NCBI RefSeq assembly: GCF_030411995.1
Contig: NZ_JASNRC010000001.1
Coordinates: forward strand, 352,447-416,446
DNA: 64,000 nt
Reading direction: 5' to 3'
Source of the DNA: Massilia sp. YIM B02769
GTDB taxonomy: Bacteria; Pseudomonadota; Gammaproteobacteria; Burkholderiales; Burkholderiaceae_D
This document shows, piece after piece, positions 54,475 through 64,000 of this stretch. Both the position numbers and the translations under genes were made by a program. Position 1 is the first letter of the stretch, and every line of letters starts with the position of its first letter. The notes below the pieces were generated by a model. That model saw only the letters and a list, made by a program, of their open reading frames with translations, had not been told where the DNA came from and searched no databases.

Positions 54475-55557
54475 TTACAGTGTGATATAGCGCCGCAGCC
54501 TTGGCCCCAGGCGGTTGGTCACCGCCAGCGGCAGTTTTTGCCAGGCGCTCTCGATCATCGGCCGCAGGTTCGCCTTCATGCCACCATTGGCGGCCGCCGC
54601 AACCGGAGCCGCGTTCAGCGCCACCCCCTGCGCATCCCACTCGCGCCAGTCGAGCGCCACCGGCACCGCCCCCCATTGCTTTTTGAATTTATACGTCCCC
54701 TCGCCATAGGTCGAGCGGCCGAAGTCGAACTGGCGCACGCCGCGTTCGCACAATTGCGACTGGATCGTCCAGTACAGCAGCATGTTCGGCGCCAGCGGGT
54801 TGTAGTCGGCCAGGGTCGAGGCCCAGGGGATCACGGCCTTGTCGCCGCACAGCAGCACCCAGCCGGCGCCGACCGCCTTGCCCTCGTGGCGCACGATGAT
54901 GATGAACATGTCGCCGGCCGCGCTGTAGTGGCGGTAGATCGCGTCGAACCAGGCGCGGCTGTGCGGCGGGCTGCCGAGGCGGCGCATGTTGCGGCTGTAG
55001 ACATCGTAGAACGCGGCCACAGCCTCACTTCCGCTCGCCACCTCCGAGGTGAGGCCATTCTTTTCCGCTTTGCGCACCTGGCTGCGCAGTTTCGGCGGGT
55101 AACTCTGCATCAGGGCCGCGGCGCTGTCGGGCAGGCCCAGCAGCATGCGCACCTTGCGCCCTTCGAGCGCCGCTTCGTCGAGGGCGCCTTCGTGCGAGCA
55201 GCGCAGCGCGAGTCCGGCGGCGCCGGCGCCGCCGACGTCGGCCCGCGCGCGCGCCGCCAGGGCGTCGGCCACGTCCGGCGAGTCGGCCAGCGGCCCGCCC
55301 AGGTCGCAGAAGGGAAGGGAGATCCAGCGTAGCTTGCCCAGGGGTCGGCTCACCGCCGACAAGGGCAGCATGCCGGCCAGCTTGCCGTTGCGGCGCGCGA
55401 CCAGGGCTTGCCCGGCGTAGCCGTAGGCGCCCGCCACCGCGCGGCGCCAGGCCGCCAGGTGATAGGCGCTGCCGTCCGGCCGGGCGCGGGCAAAGGCGTC
55501 GAGCTCGTCGTTGCCGGGGGCGGCCGAGTCGAGATAGGAGAATTCGAGGTCGTTCAA
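54475..55557 (-). CDS. FemAB-like protein associated with PEP-CTERM systems
   Basis: The 360-residue protein has the GNAT-related FemAB fold in two halves. LPFCDLGGPLADSPDVADAL and YPPKLRSQVRKAEKNGLTSEVASG are conserved-looking blocks, and QFDFGRSTYGEGTYKFKKQWGA is the C-terminal FemAB signature. Members next to exosortase/PEP-CTERM exopolysaccharide genes form a recognised subgroup; their acyl or aminoacyl substrate is unknown. It is divergent from the nucleotide-sugar dehydrogenase gene, across a 470-base control region. Its 3' end faces tRNA-Arg. Confidence 0.88.
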   Translation of the reverse strand: MNDLEFSYLDSAAPGNDELDAFARARPDGSAYHLAAWRRAVAGAYGYAGQALVARRNGKLAGMLPLSAVSRPLGKLRWISLPFCDLGGPLADSPDVADALAARARADVGGAGAAGLALRCSHEGALDEAALEGRKVRMLLGLPDSAAALMQSYPPKLRSQVRKAEKNGLTSEVASGSEAVAAFYDVYSRNMRRLGSPPHSRAWFDAIYRHYSAAGDMFIIIVRHEGKAVGAGWVLLCGDKAVIPWASTLADYNPLAPNMLLYWTIQSQLCERGVRQFDFGRSTYGEGTYKFKKQWGAVPVALDWREWDAQGVALNAAPVAAAANGGMKANLRPMIESAWQKLPLAVTNRLGPRLRRYITL

Positions 55558-55951
55558 GCGCTGCTCCTGCGGTGTGCACCGGGTTTCCGACGGTACATGA
55601 TTGATCGCGCCAGATTGTATACGATTGACAACTTCGTTCTCGCTTGGCGAGCCAAAAGTGTGGCCTGCGCACGATTCATTTTCTTGCGGAACTTGTCTAG
55701 CAGAAAATGCTAATATTGCACGGTGCCATGTGGCGAGCGTGCGGCTTCGTGCTGCAACCGGCCTGTAGCGAATGGCAGTGAGAACGACAGACTTCGCACC
55801 GCCGGCAAATAAAGCCCGGCACGATTCTGCCGCATCTCAGGCAAGTTCATCCAGCATGCATGGAAAGGGAGCCTTGGGAAGCGTTCAGATGCAAATACAA
55901 CATCGTCAGGAAACGTCTGTTGTTGGTGTTCTACAAACAGAAACCCGGTAT

Positions 55952-55981
55952 TGAGGCGTCTCCTGTTTCCATGCTATATTA
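55952..55981 (+). promoter_or_regulatory. Promoter of the exopolysaccharide gene group
   Basis: TTGAGG (55952-55957) and TATATA (55976-55981) are spaced 18 bases apart, about 47 bases before the first start codon. The rest of the 470-base gap to the FemAB gene is AT-richer than average. It has an inverted TAGCA-GAAAA-TGCTA at 55698-55712, and ATGCTAAT recurs inverted next to this promoter. Confidence 0.5.
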
Positions 55982-56027
55982 AAAATTAGCATAATAGCAA
56001 AACTTTATTCGATAACGGAAGCTGATA

Positions 56028-57317
56028 ATGAAAGCAGATCAGGTCGTCGCAGTAGTTGGACTGGGTTACGTCGGGCTGCCACTGGCAGTGGAGTTCGGCA
56101 AGAAGGTAAGAACGATTGGTTTCGACCTGTCGGCCGCCAAAATCGAGAACTACAAACAATTCATCGACCCGACCGGCGAAGTCTCGACCGAGCAGCTGCA
56201 GTCGGCAAAACAACTGGAAGTGACCACCGACCCGGCCAAGCTGGCCGAGGCCGATTACGTGGTGGTGGCCGTGCCGACCCCGGTCGACATCGCCCATAAC
56301 CCGGACTTCACGCCGCTGATCGGCGCCAGCACCACCGTCGGCAAGCACATGAAGAAGGGCGCGATCGTCGTCTTCGAGTCGACCGTGTACCCGGGCGCCA
56401 CCGAGGAAGTCTGCATCCCCCTGCTCGAAAAACACTCGGGCCTGAAGTGGAAGGACGATTTCCACGTCGGCTTCTCGCCGGAGCGCATCAATCCGGGCGA
56501 CAAGGAACACACGCTGACCACGATCCTGAAGGTCGTGTCGGGTGACGACGCGGAGTCGCTGGAGCAAATTGCCCAGCTGTATGAGTCGGTGATCACCGCC
56601 GGCGTGCACCGCGCCTCGAGCATCAAGGTCGCGGAAGCGGCGAAGGTCATCGAAAACACCCAGCGCGACCTGAATATCGCGCTGATGAACGAACTGGCGA
56701 TCATTTTCGACAAGATCGGCATCGACACGCTGGAAGTGCTGAAAGCCGCCGGCACCAAGTGGAACTTCCTGCCCTTCCGTCCGGGCCTGGTCGGCGGCCA
56801 TTGCATCGGCGTCGATCCCTACTACCTGACCCACAAGGCCGAGATGGTCGGCTACCATCCGCAGGTGATCCTGGCGGGCCGCCGCATCAACGACGGCATG
56901 GCCAAGTTTGTCGCGGAAAAAACCGTGAAGTCGATGATTTCCTCGGGTTTCCAGGTGAAGGGCGCGAAAGTCAACGTCATCGGCCTGACCTTCAAGGAAA
57001 ACTGCCCCGACCTGCGCAACTCGAAAGTGGCCGACATCGTCCATGAGCTGCAGAGCTACGGCGTCGACGTCCACGTCTACGACCCGCTGGCCGAAAGCGA
57101 TGAAGCCGAGCACGAGTACGGCATCAAGCTGGAATCCTGGGACAATTTGCCAAAGGCCGACGCCCTGATCGCCGCCGTGCCGCACAAGGAAGTGCTGGCG
57201 CTGTCGCTGACCGATTTCCAGGCCAAGCTGAACGACGGCGGCTGCTTCATCGACGTCAAGTCGCAATTCGACGAGGCTGCCCTGAAGGAAGCGGGCTACT
57301 GCGTCTGGCGCTTGTAA
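56028..57317 (+). CDS. Nucleotide-sugar dehydrogenase (TviB/WbpO-like)
   Basis: The 429-residue UDP-sugar dehydrogenase most resembles UDP-N-acetyl-hexosamine dehydrogenases of the TviB/VipA/WbpO group. These oxidise C6 with two NAD+ to give a uronic acid. The NAD site is VVGLGYVGLPLAVEFGK (9-25). Catalytic Cys259 lies in PGLVGGHCIGVDPYYLTHKAE, and FHVGFSPERINPGDKEHTL is subgroup-typical. The exact sugar is inferred. It heads the group with the epimerase and sugar transferase genes and supplies acidic sugar precursors for the capsule-like polymer. AACGGAAG is present upstream of the start codon. Confidence 0.92.
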   Translation: MKADQVVAVVGLGYVGLPLAVEFGKKVRTIGFDLSAAKIENYKQFIDPTGEVSTEQLQSAKQLEVTTDPAKLAEADYVVVAVPTPVDIAHNPDFTPLIGASTTVGKHMKKGAIVVFESTVYPGATEEVCIPLLEKHSGLKWKDDFHVGFSPERINPGDKEHTLTTILKVVSGDDAESLEQIAQLYESVITAGVHRASSIKVAEAAKVIENTQRDLNIALMNELAIIFDKIGIDTLEVLKAAGTKWNFLPFRPGLVGGHCIGVDPYYLTHKAEMVGYHPQVILAGRRINDGMAKFVAEKTVKSMISSGFQVKGAKVNVIGLTFKENCPDLRNSKVADIVHELQSYGVDVHVYDPLAESDEAEHEYGIKLESWDNLPKADALIAAVPHKEVLALSLTDFQAKLNDGGCFIDVKSQFDEAALKEAGYCVWRL

Positions 57318-57428
57318 AACGGGGACCGCGGCCGGGTCGCTGTCGCGGCGGCCCCGCCACCCGCGCCGGCCAGGTGCGGGACAGGTCGACTTTTTACACT
57401 GCGCAATCGAGAAAGTGTTCGGAAAACT

Positions 57429-58475
<1,047 letters not shown>

Positions 58476-58509
58476 GCAAGAAGAAAGCAAGAAGAACTGG
58501 AGGGCTGAC

Positions 58510-59913
58510 GTGTTTAGAATCTCTAACCACTACGTGTCGAAGATCGTTTCCGTGTTGCTGGTCGTGGAAGTGCTGGTGCTGCTCGGCGCCGCCTACGCCG
58601 GCGCGGCCCTGCGCTACATCGAGGTCGGCAATGGCGTGACCCTGCCGCCGCTCGACCATTTCTTTACCTCGGCCGTCGCCTTTGCCCTGGCCATCGTGTT
58701 CAGCATGAGTGCGATGGGCATGTACCAGCTCGACTTCGAGGACGGCCTGCGCCACCCCTTCCTGATGAAGCTCCTGCCGTCGTTCGTGATGGGCTTCCTG
58801 ATCCTGACCCTGGTGTTCTACATCGCGCCCGAACTGTCGCTCGGCCGCGGCATCCTGCTGATGGTGTTCGCCCTCTCGGCGGCGGGCATCTACCTGGCGC
58901 GCATGATCTTCTTCAAGACTTCGGAAGCACGCTTCCTGCAGTCGCGCATCCTGTTCCTCGGCGGCGGCGCGCTGGCCAAGGAATGCGCCGATCTTGCCGA
59001 CCGCGCCGCGCGCTACCACCGCTACGACATCGCCGGCTTCCTGCCGAGCGCCGGCGAAGAGGTGTGCGTGCCGCAGAACGGCCTGCTCAAGGTGCGCGAG
59101 GGCGATTCCCTGGTCAAGCTGGCGCGCCAGTACAGCGTGCAGGAAATCGTGGTCTCGGTGCAGAACCGCCGCGGCGGCTTCCCGATCAAGGAACTGCTGG
59201 ACTGCAAGCTGCAGGGCGTGAAAGTCACCGACGCCGCCACCTTCTTCGAGCGCGAGACCTGCCAGATCCGCGTCGATTCGATCCAGCCGAGCTGGCTGGT
59301 GTTCGGCGGCGGTTTCGACCAGAGTTTCGTGCGCACCTTCATGAAGCGCAGCTTCGACCTGGTGTGCAGCACCGCGATCCTGGTGCTGACCTTCCCGCTG
59401 ATGCTGCTGGCCGCGCTGGCCGTGCGGCTGGAAGACCGCGGTCCGATCTTTTATTCGCAGGAGCGCGTCGGCAAGGACGGCAAGAGCTTCTTCGTCCATA
59501 AATTCCGCAGCATGCGCGCGGATGCCGAAAAGGGCGGCAAGCCGCAGTGGGCGGCGCAGAACGACCCGCGCGTCACGCGCGTGGGCAACTTCATGCGCAA
59601 GACCCGGATCGACGAACTGCCGCAGATCCTGAACGTCTTCAAGGGCGAGATGTCCTTCGTCGGCCCGCGTCCGGAACGTCCCTATTTCGTCGAGCAGCTG
59701 ATCGAAGTGGTCCCGTACTACAACGTCCGCCACAGCATCAAGCCGGGCATCACCGGCTGGGCCCAGGTGCGCTACGGCTACGGTTCCTCGGCCGAGGACG
59801 CGCTGCAAAAGCTGCAGTACGACCTGTATTACGTGAAGAACAACAGCCTGTTCCTCGACTTCCTGATCCTGATCGATACGCTGAAGGTGGTGCTGTTCCG
59901 CAGCGGCCGCTAA
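58510..59913 (+). CDS. Initiating sugar transferase of the PEP-CTERM/exosortase locus
   Basis: The 467-residue protein is a polyprenyl-phosphate sugar-1-phosphate transferase of the type found in exosortase (XrtA) exopolysaccharide loci. The N-terminal half has four membrane helices (to about residue 135) and a CoA-binding-like domain (about 145-260). A further helix ([21 protein letters not shown]) precedes the catalytic domain with [49 protein letters not shown] and [12 protein letters not shown]. It loads the first sugar on undecaprenyl phosphate. The start GTG at 58510 is fixed by GGAGG seven bases upstream. A terminator separates it from prsK. Confidence 0.92.
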   Translation: MFRISNHYVSKIVSVLLVVEVLVLLGAAYAGAALRYIEVGNGVTLPPLDHFFTSAVAFALAIVFSMSAMGMYQLDFEDGLRHPFLMKLLPSFVMGFLILTLVFYIAPELSLGRGILLMVFALSAAGIYLARMIFFKTSEARFLQSRILFLGGGALAKECADLADRAARYHRYDIAGFLPSAGEEVCVPQNGLLKVREGDSLVKLARQYSVQEIVVSVQNRRGGFPIKELLDCKLQGVKVTDAATFFERETCQIRVDSIQPSWLVFGGGFDQSFVRTFMKRSFDLVCSTAILVLTFPLMLLAALAVRLEDRGPIFYSQERVGKDGKSFFVHKFRSMRADAEKGGKPQWAAQNDPRVTRVGNFMRKTRIDELPQILNVFKGEMSFVGPRPERPYFVEQLIEVVPYYNVRHSIKPGITGWAQVRYGYGSSAEDALQKLQYDLYYVKNNSLFLDFLILIDTLKVVLFRSGR

Positions 59914-59932
59914 GGGTGTGCGGTTCGACCTG

Positions 59933-59960
59933 TCCCGGCTGCGGCCGGGATCCGTTTTTT
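59933..59960 (+). terminator. Rho-independent terminator between sugar transferase and prsK
   Basis: TCCCGGC-TGCG-GCCGGGA is followed by TCCGTTTTTT, 20 bases after the transferase stop codon. prsK begins 29 bases further, so it may need its own promoter or partial read-through. Confidence 0.85.
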
Positions 59961-59988
59961 GCGGTTGCCGCGCGCGCCCTCCAAGACC

Positions 59989-62064
59989 ATGGATAGTGTT
60001 TCCCTGACCCGTATCGCCGCCTTCAGCTATGGCTTTGCCGCCATCGGCTTCGTGGCGCTTGCCGTGCCGCTGCTGACCGGCTGGCGCAGGCGCGCCTATG
60101 GCCCGGTGCTGACCCTGGCCTGCGTCGCCACGGCGCTCTGGGCCGCCGCCTTGACCGCGGCCGCCAGCGACAGGATGCTGTGGACGGACCTCAGCGACGC
60201 CATGGAAGTGGCGCGCAACGCCGCCTGGTCGCTGTTCCTGGTGGTGCTGCTGGGCGACTACCATCAAAAGGGCAGCCGCCTGCCGTTCGGCCTGCGGCCC
60301 TCGCTGTTCATCGCCGCCGTCTGCTATTTGCTGGCCTTGGGCGCCGCATTCGCCGGCTACTGGGACCTGGCCCTGCTCGACTCGGTGCTGCCGGTGACGG
60401 CGCGCGTGGCCCAGGCCGTGGGCGGCATGCTGCTGGTCGAGCAGGCCTACCGCAACAAGACGGCCCAGGAACGCTGGGCCATCAAGTTCGTCTGCCTGGC
60501 CATCGGCGGGATGTTCGCCTACGATTTTTATTTGTACAGCCACGCGATGCTGTTCCGCGAAGTCGATCCCGACATCTGGGCCGCGCGCGGCGTGGTGAAC
60601 GCGCTGACGGTGCCGCTGATTGCGGTGTCGATGCGGCGCGCCAAGTCCTGGAGTTCGCCGCTGGCGGTGTCGCGCCGCGCCATGTTCCACTCGGCCGCGC
60701 TGTTCGGCTCCGCCATCTATCTGCTGGCGATGGGTTCGGCCGGCTACTATCTGCGCTACTTCGGCGGCAGCTGGGGCACGGTGATGCAGGTGACCTTCCT
60801 GTTCGGCGCCTTGCTGCTGGCCGGGATCCTGTTCTCGGGCACCTTCCGCGCCTGGCTGAAGGTCTTCATCAGCAAGCATTTCTACAGCTACGGCTACGAC
60901 TATCGCGAGGAATGGATGCGCTTCACGCGCACCCTGTCCGGCGGCGGCGAGAACCTCGGCGAGCGCGCCATCCAGGCGGTGGCGGCGCTGGTGGAAAGCC
61001 CGGGCGGGGTCCTGTGGCAGCGGCGCGAGTCGGGCAACTTCGAGCCGCTGGCGCACTGGCAGGTGCCGGCCGTCGACACGGTCGAGCCGGGCGACTCGGC
61101 CCTGTGCCGCTTCCTCGAAAGCACGCAGTGGGTCATCGACCTGGGCGAAACCATCACCGAGCCGGAAAAATACGATGGCCTGGAACTGCCGCAGTGGCTG
61201 AAGGACTACCCGCGCGGCTGGCTGGTGGTGCCGCTGATGATGGGCAGCCAGCTGTTCGGCTTCGTGGTGCTGCAGACCGCGCGCAGCCCGATCAAGCTGA
61301 ACTGGGAAGTGATCGACCTGCTCGACATCGCCGGCAGCCAGGCCGCCAGCTACCTGGCGCAGCAGGAAGCGGCGAATGCGTTGATGGTGGCGCGCCAGTT
61401 CGAGTCCTTCAACCGCATGTCGACCTTCGTGGTGCACGATTTGAAGAACCTGGTGTCGCAGCTGTCGCTGATGAACGCCAACGCCGAGAAGCACAAGGAC
61501 AATCCCGAGTTCCAGGCCGACATGCTGGAAACCGTCTCGCTGTCGGTGCAGAAGATGCGCCTGATGCTGCAAAAGCTGAGCCGCATCGACGTCCAGGAAA
61601 CGCCGGCGCCGCAGGCCCTGGAAACGGTGGTGCGCCAGGCGATGGCGGGCAAGGCGGCGTTCGAGCCGCGTCCGCAGCTGCAGGTCAGGGAGGCCGGCCT
61701 GCGCGTGCTGGCCGACCGCGAACGCCTCGAGCGCGTGCTCGGCCACCTGATCCAGAACGCGATCGAAGCCACGCCGAAGACCGGCAGCGTGACGATTTCG
61801 TTGGCGCGCGCCGGCGAATCGGTGCAGGTCGAGATCGCCGACACCGGCGAAGGCATGAGCGAGGACTTCATCCGCGAGCGCCTGTTCAAGCCTTTTGAAT
61901 CGACCAAGTCGGCCGGCATGGGCATCGGCGTGTTCGAGAGCCGCGAATACATCAACGAGCTGGGCGGGCGCCTGGAAGTGTCCAGCCAGCCGTCGCTCGG
62001 CACCACGTTCAAGGTCATCCTGCCGCTCTACCAGCGCGACGCGCTGCTCGAGCGGGCAGCCTGA
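59989..62064 (+). CDS. prsK: PEP-CTERM system histidine kinase PrsK
   Basis: The 691-residue sensor kinase has eight or so membrane helices in residues 1-300, a GAF-like sensor domain (about 320-460) and a kinase core. The phospho-acceptor is His483 in FVVHDLKNLVSQLSLM, a His-Asp-Leu-Lys-Asn form used by this family. ATP-binding N, G1 and G2 boxes are VLGHLIQNAIEATP, DTGEGM and GMGIGVFESREYI. It is the partner of PrsR encoded 25 bases downstream and is expected to control genes of the exosortase/PEP-CTERM system. The signal sensed is unknown. It starts after a terminator, at ATG 59989. Confidence 0.93.
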   Translation: MDSVSLTRIAAFSYGFAAIGFVALAVPLLTGWRRRAYGPVLTLACVATALWAAALTAAASDRMLWTDLSDAMEVARNAAWSLFLVVLLGDYHQKGSRLPFGLRPSLFIAAVCYLLALGAAFAGYWDLALLDSVLPVTARVAQAVGGMLLVEQAYRNKTAQERWAIKFVCLAIGGMFAYDFYLYSHAMLFREVDPDIWAARGVVNALTVPLIAVSMRRAKSWSSPLAVSRRAMFHSAALFGSAIYLLAMGSAGYYLRYFGGSWGTVMQVTFLFGALLLAGILFSGTFRAWLKVFISKHFYSYGYDYREEWMRFTRTLSGGGENLGERAIQAVAALVESPGGVLWQRRESGNFEPLAHWQVPAVDTVEPGDSALCRFLESTQWVIDLGETITEPEKYDGLELPQWLKDYPRGWLVVPLMMGSQLFGFVVLQTARSPIKLNWEVIDLLDIAGSQAASYLAQQEAANALMVARQFESFNRMSTFVVHDLKNLVSQLSLMNANAEKHKDNPEFQADMLETVSLSVQKMRLMLQKLSRIDVQETPAPQALETVVRQAMAGKAAFEPRPQLQVREAGLRVLADRERLERVLGHLIQNAIEATPKTGSVTISLARAGESVQVEIADTGEGMSEDFIRERLFKPFESTKSAGMGIGVFESREYINELGGRLEVSSQPSLGTTFKVILPLYQRDALLERAA

Positions 62065-62089
62065 CCGTCCAGCAGACACAAGGAACACC

Positions 62090-63451
62090 GTGACACAGAA
62101 TAAACCGAAACTCCTGATCATCGAAGACGACCCCGGCCTGCAAAAGCAGCTGAAGTGGAGCCTGGACGCCTATGACGTGGTCGTGGCCGGCGACCGCGAA
62201 GCGGCGCTGGCCCAGATCCGCCGCCACGAACCTGCGGTGGTGACCATGGACCTGGGCCTGCCGCCCGACCCGGACGGCTCGACCGAAGGCCTGGCCACGC
62301 TGCAGCAGATCCTGGCGCTGGCGCCGGACACGCGCGTGATCGTCCTCACCGGTAACCAGGACCATGCCAACGCCGTGAAAGCCATCGGCCTGGGCGCCTA
62401 CGACTTCCACCAGAAGCCCTGCGACCCCGAGGTGCTGAACCTGGTGATCCAGCGCGCCTTCTTCCTGCACAACCTGCAGCAGGAAAACCGCCGCATGCAG
62501 CAGCAGCAAGCCGATTCGCCGATGTCGGGCGTGATCTCGCGCGCACCCAGCATGCTGAAGGTCTGCCGTAGCGTGGAAAAGGTGGCGCCGACCTCGGCCT
62601 CGGTGATGCTGCTCGGCGAATCCGGTACCGGCAAAGAGGTGCTGGCGCGCGCCGTGCACGCGCTCAGCCCGCGCGCCAAGGAACGCTTCATGGCGATCAA
62701 CTGCGCGGCGATTCCGGAAAACCTTCTCGAATCCGAACTGTTCGGCTACGAGAAGGGCGCCTTTACCGGCGCGGCGAAGCAGACCAAGGGCAAGGTCGAA
62801 CTGGCCCACGGCGGCACCTTCTTCCTCGACGAAGTCGGCGACCTGCCGATGCCGCTGCAGGCCAAGCTGCTGCGCTTCCTGCAGGAGCGCGTGATCGAGC
62901 GCGTCGGCGGCCATGAAGAGATTCCGGTCGACGTGCGCATCGTCTGCGCGACCCACCAGAAGCTGAAGGAACTCTGCGCCACGGGCCGCTTCCGCGAAGA
63001 CCTGTATTACCGCCTGTCGGAGATCGTGGTGACGATTCCGCCGCTGCGCGAGCGCGAAGGCGATGCGGCGCTGCTGGCCCACCACTTCAAGAACAAGTTC
63101 TGCGCCCAGGAGTCGCGCTCCGCGCTGCACTTCGCGCCGGACGCGATCGCCGCCATCGAGGCCTACAACTGGCCGGGCAATGTGCGCGAGATGGAAAACT
63201 ACATCAAGCGCGCCGTCATCATGGCCGACGGGAACACCATCGTCGCCGACGACCTGGGCCTGCCGGGCGAGGGCCTGGAAGAAGAGCCGATCAACCTGCG
63301 CCAGGTGCGCGACGAGGCCGAGTACAAGGCCATCGTCAAGGCGCTGGCGCGCGTGGACGGCAACATCGTCAAGGCGTCCGAGATCCTCGGCATCAGCCGC
63401 CCTACCATGTACGACCTGATGAGCCGCCATAACATCAAGACCGGAACGTGA
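62090..63451 (+). CDS. prsR: PEP-CTERM-box sigma-54 response regulator PrsR
   Basis: The 453-residue regulator has a receiver (1-125, phosphorylation at Asp54 in [14 protein letters not shown]) and a sigma-54-activating AAA+ domain (about 145-380). The AAA+ domain carries Walker [11 protein letters not shown] and the sigma-54 loop GAFTGA near 223. A Fis-type helix-turn-helix lies at the C-terminus (about 415-450, [18 protein letters not shown]). It starts at a GTG with AAGGAAC upstream. Homologues activate PEP-CTERM protein genes through a specific upstream box; I found no convincing sigma-54 promoter in this window. The last base group overlaps the start of the next gene (GTGA). Confidence 0.94.
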   Translation: MTQNKPKLLIIEDDPGLQKQLKWSLDAYDVVVAGDREAALAQIRRHEPAVVTMDLGLPPDPDGSTEGLATLQQILALAPDTRVIVLTGNQDHANAVKAIGLGAYDFHQKPCDPEVLNLVIQRAFFLHNLQQENRRMQQQQADSPMSGVISRAPSMLKVCRSVEKVAPTSASVMLLGESGTGKEVLARAVHALSPRAKERFMAINCAAIPENLLESELFGYEKGAFTGAAKQTKGKVELAHGGTFFLDEVGDLPMPLQAKLLRFLQERVIERVGGHEEIPVDVRIVCATHQKLKELCATGRFREDLYYRLSEIVVTIPPLREREGDAALLAHHFKNKFCAQESRSALHFAPDAIAAIEAYNWPGNVREMENYIKRAVIMADGNTIVADDLGLPGEGLEEEPINLRQVRDEAEYKAIVKALARVDGNIVKASEILGISRPTMYDLMSRHNIKTGT

Positions 63452-64000
63452 AGCGCCTGTCCGCGGCGCTGGCCTTGCTGGCGCTGCTGTGCGCCGGCCT
63501 GCTTGCCTGCGCGCTGGCGTATTTGCAGTCCCAGGGTGTCACGCCGCGTGCGCTCGCGCCCTACCTGCTGCACCGCACGAGCGGGCACAACGAACTGATC
63601 GAGGCCGCCGGCCGCGTCACGGCGGGCGCCTTGCTGCGCCTGGACCGCGGGGGCGTCCAGCGCCAGGCCATGCCGCCGCTGGTGGTCGGCGCCCGGCCGG
63701 AGGCGCCGCCTGCGCCGGGCGGCAACGAGCGCGTGGTCGCCAGCGTCGAGGCGGCGCGCCAGGCCTTCGGGAGCGCCGTGCCGGGCGACATCATCACCTT
63801 CCTGCCCGGTAGCTATACCGTAAAAGGCACGCTGTTCGCCAGCCGCCCCGGCCTGGACACGGCGCCGATCGTGGTGCGCGCCGCGCGGCCGGGCACGGTG
63901 GAGATCCGTTTCGACGCCGCCGAGGGCTTCTCGGTGTCGGCGCCGTACTGGCGCTTCGAGAACCTGGGCATCCGCGGCGCCTGCCGCTACGACGACAACT
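63448..64000 (+). CDS. Exported right-handed beta-helix protein (5' part only)
   Basis: The gene starts at a GTG that overlaps the prsR stop by four bases, so it is translationally coupled. The visible 184 residues begin with a signal or anchor helix (residues about 5-27). A Pro/Ala linker and then SAVPGDIITFLPGSYTVKGTLFAS and PGTVEIRFDAAEGFSVSAPYWRFENLGIRG follow. This is the start of a right-handed parallel beta-helix as in pectate-, alginate- or chondroitin-lyase-type enzymes. The rest is beyond the window edge. Position next to prsR and exopolysaccharide genes suggests it acts on, or is retained by, the extracellular polymer. Confidence 0.75.
   Translation, partial: MKRLSAALALLALLCAGLLACALAYLQSQGVTPRALAPYLLHRTSGHNELIEAAGRVTAGALLRLDRGGVQRQAMPPLVVGARPEAPPAPGGNERVVASVEAARQAFGSAVPGDIITFLPGSYTVKGTLFASRPGLDTAPIVVRAARPGTVEIRFDAAEGFSVSAPYWRFENLGIRGACRYDDN

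Noticed and set aside
55730..55760. Sigma-54 promoter before the exopolysaccharide genes
   Set aside because: A GG-N10-GC spacing occurs near 55735, but the surrounding bases do not match TGGCAC/TTGC. Such spacing is common by chance.

Overview
The window is GC-rich chromosomal DNA of a betaproteobacterium, most likely of the Oxalobacteraceae (Massilia/Telluria-like). This is inference from gene content: phaA-phaB for polyhydroxybutyrate, a two-haem cytochrome c, a PEP-CTERM/exosortase-type exopolysaccharide locus with prsK and prsR, minCDE, and hemA-prfA-prmC. No plasmid, phage or integrative-element backbone is visible. The only transposase-like gene is a REP-associated tyrosine transposase (RAYT).

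Left part (1-13800): the end of an unidentified gene, a nitronate monooxygenase behind a dyad-containing promoter, hpt and an MmcQ/YjbR gene on the minus strand, then a compact plus-strand run (Xaa-Pro aminopeptidase, a small protein, MgtC-like, DUF924, DUF2520 and MAPEG proteins). Next come a short unknown gene, an 0.8-kb array of REP-like hairpins and a 32-bp triplicate leading into an AlkB-type dioxygenase. An outer-membrane beta-barrel gene, the RAYT gene with a REP pair at its 3' side, ettA and rarD follow.

Middle (14000-32100): kup (apparently a TTG start), an FKBP lipoprotein, a HAF-repeat PEP-CTERM protein, an MHS-family symporter, and a minus-strand group gshA / HDAC-like / elaA. A DUF885 hydrolase, hemA-prfA-dsbB-prmC, an orphan OmpR-type regulator and minC-minD-minE complete this part.

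Right part (32200-54300): phaA-phaB behind a perfect FNR/Anr-type box, several small conserved genes, a PLP amino-acid deaminase-like enzyme, proline iminopeptidase, fadH, a membrane protein and a FabH-like synthase. Then come an S41 protease divergent from a Spy/CpxP-like gene with a terminator hairpin in its leader, two tandem M13 metallopeptidases, a large surface lipoprotein, cytochrome c and tRNA-Arg(CCG).

Right edge (54475-64000): the exopolysaccharide / PEP-CTERM region. It has a FemAB-like gene divergent from nucleotide-sugar dehydrogenase, nucleotide-sugar epimerase and initiating sugar transferase genes, then prsK, prsR and a truncated beta-helix protein. The exosortase gene itself is not in the window.

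The most unusual feature is the repeat content. Four inverted pairs of a 28-bp palindrome (GTGGGCA-N5-TGCCCAC core) lie in intergenic gaps, one beside the RAYT gene. A second hairpin family (GTAG plus GGTGGGTTC-NN-GAACCCACC) is scattered and is amplified to about 19 copies at 7826-8649.
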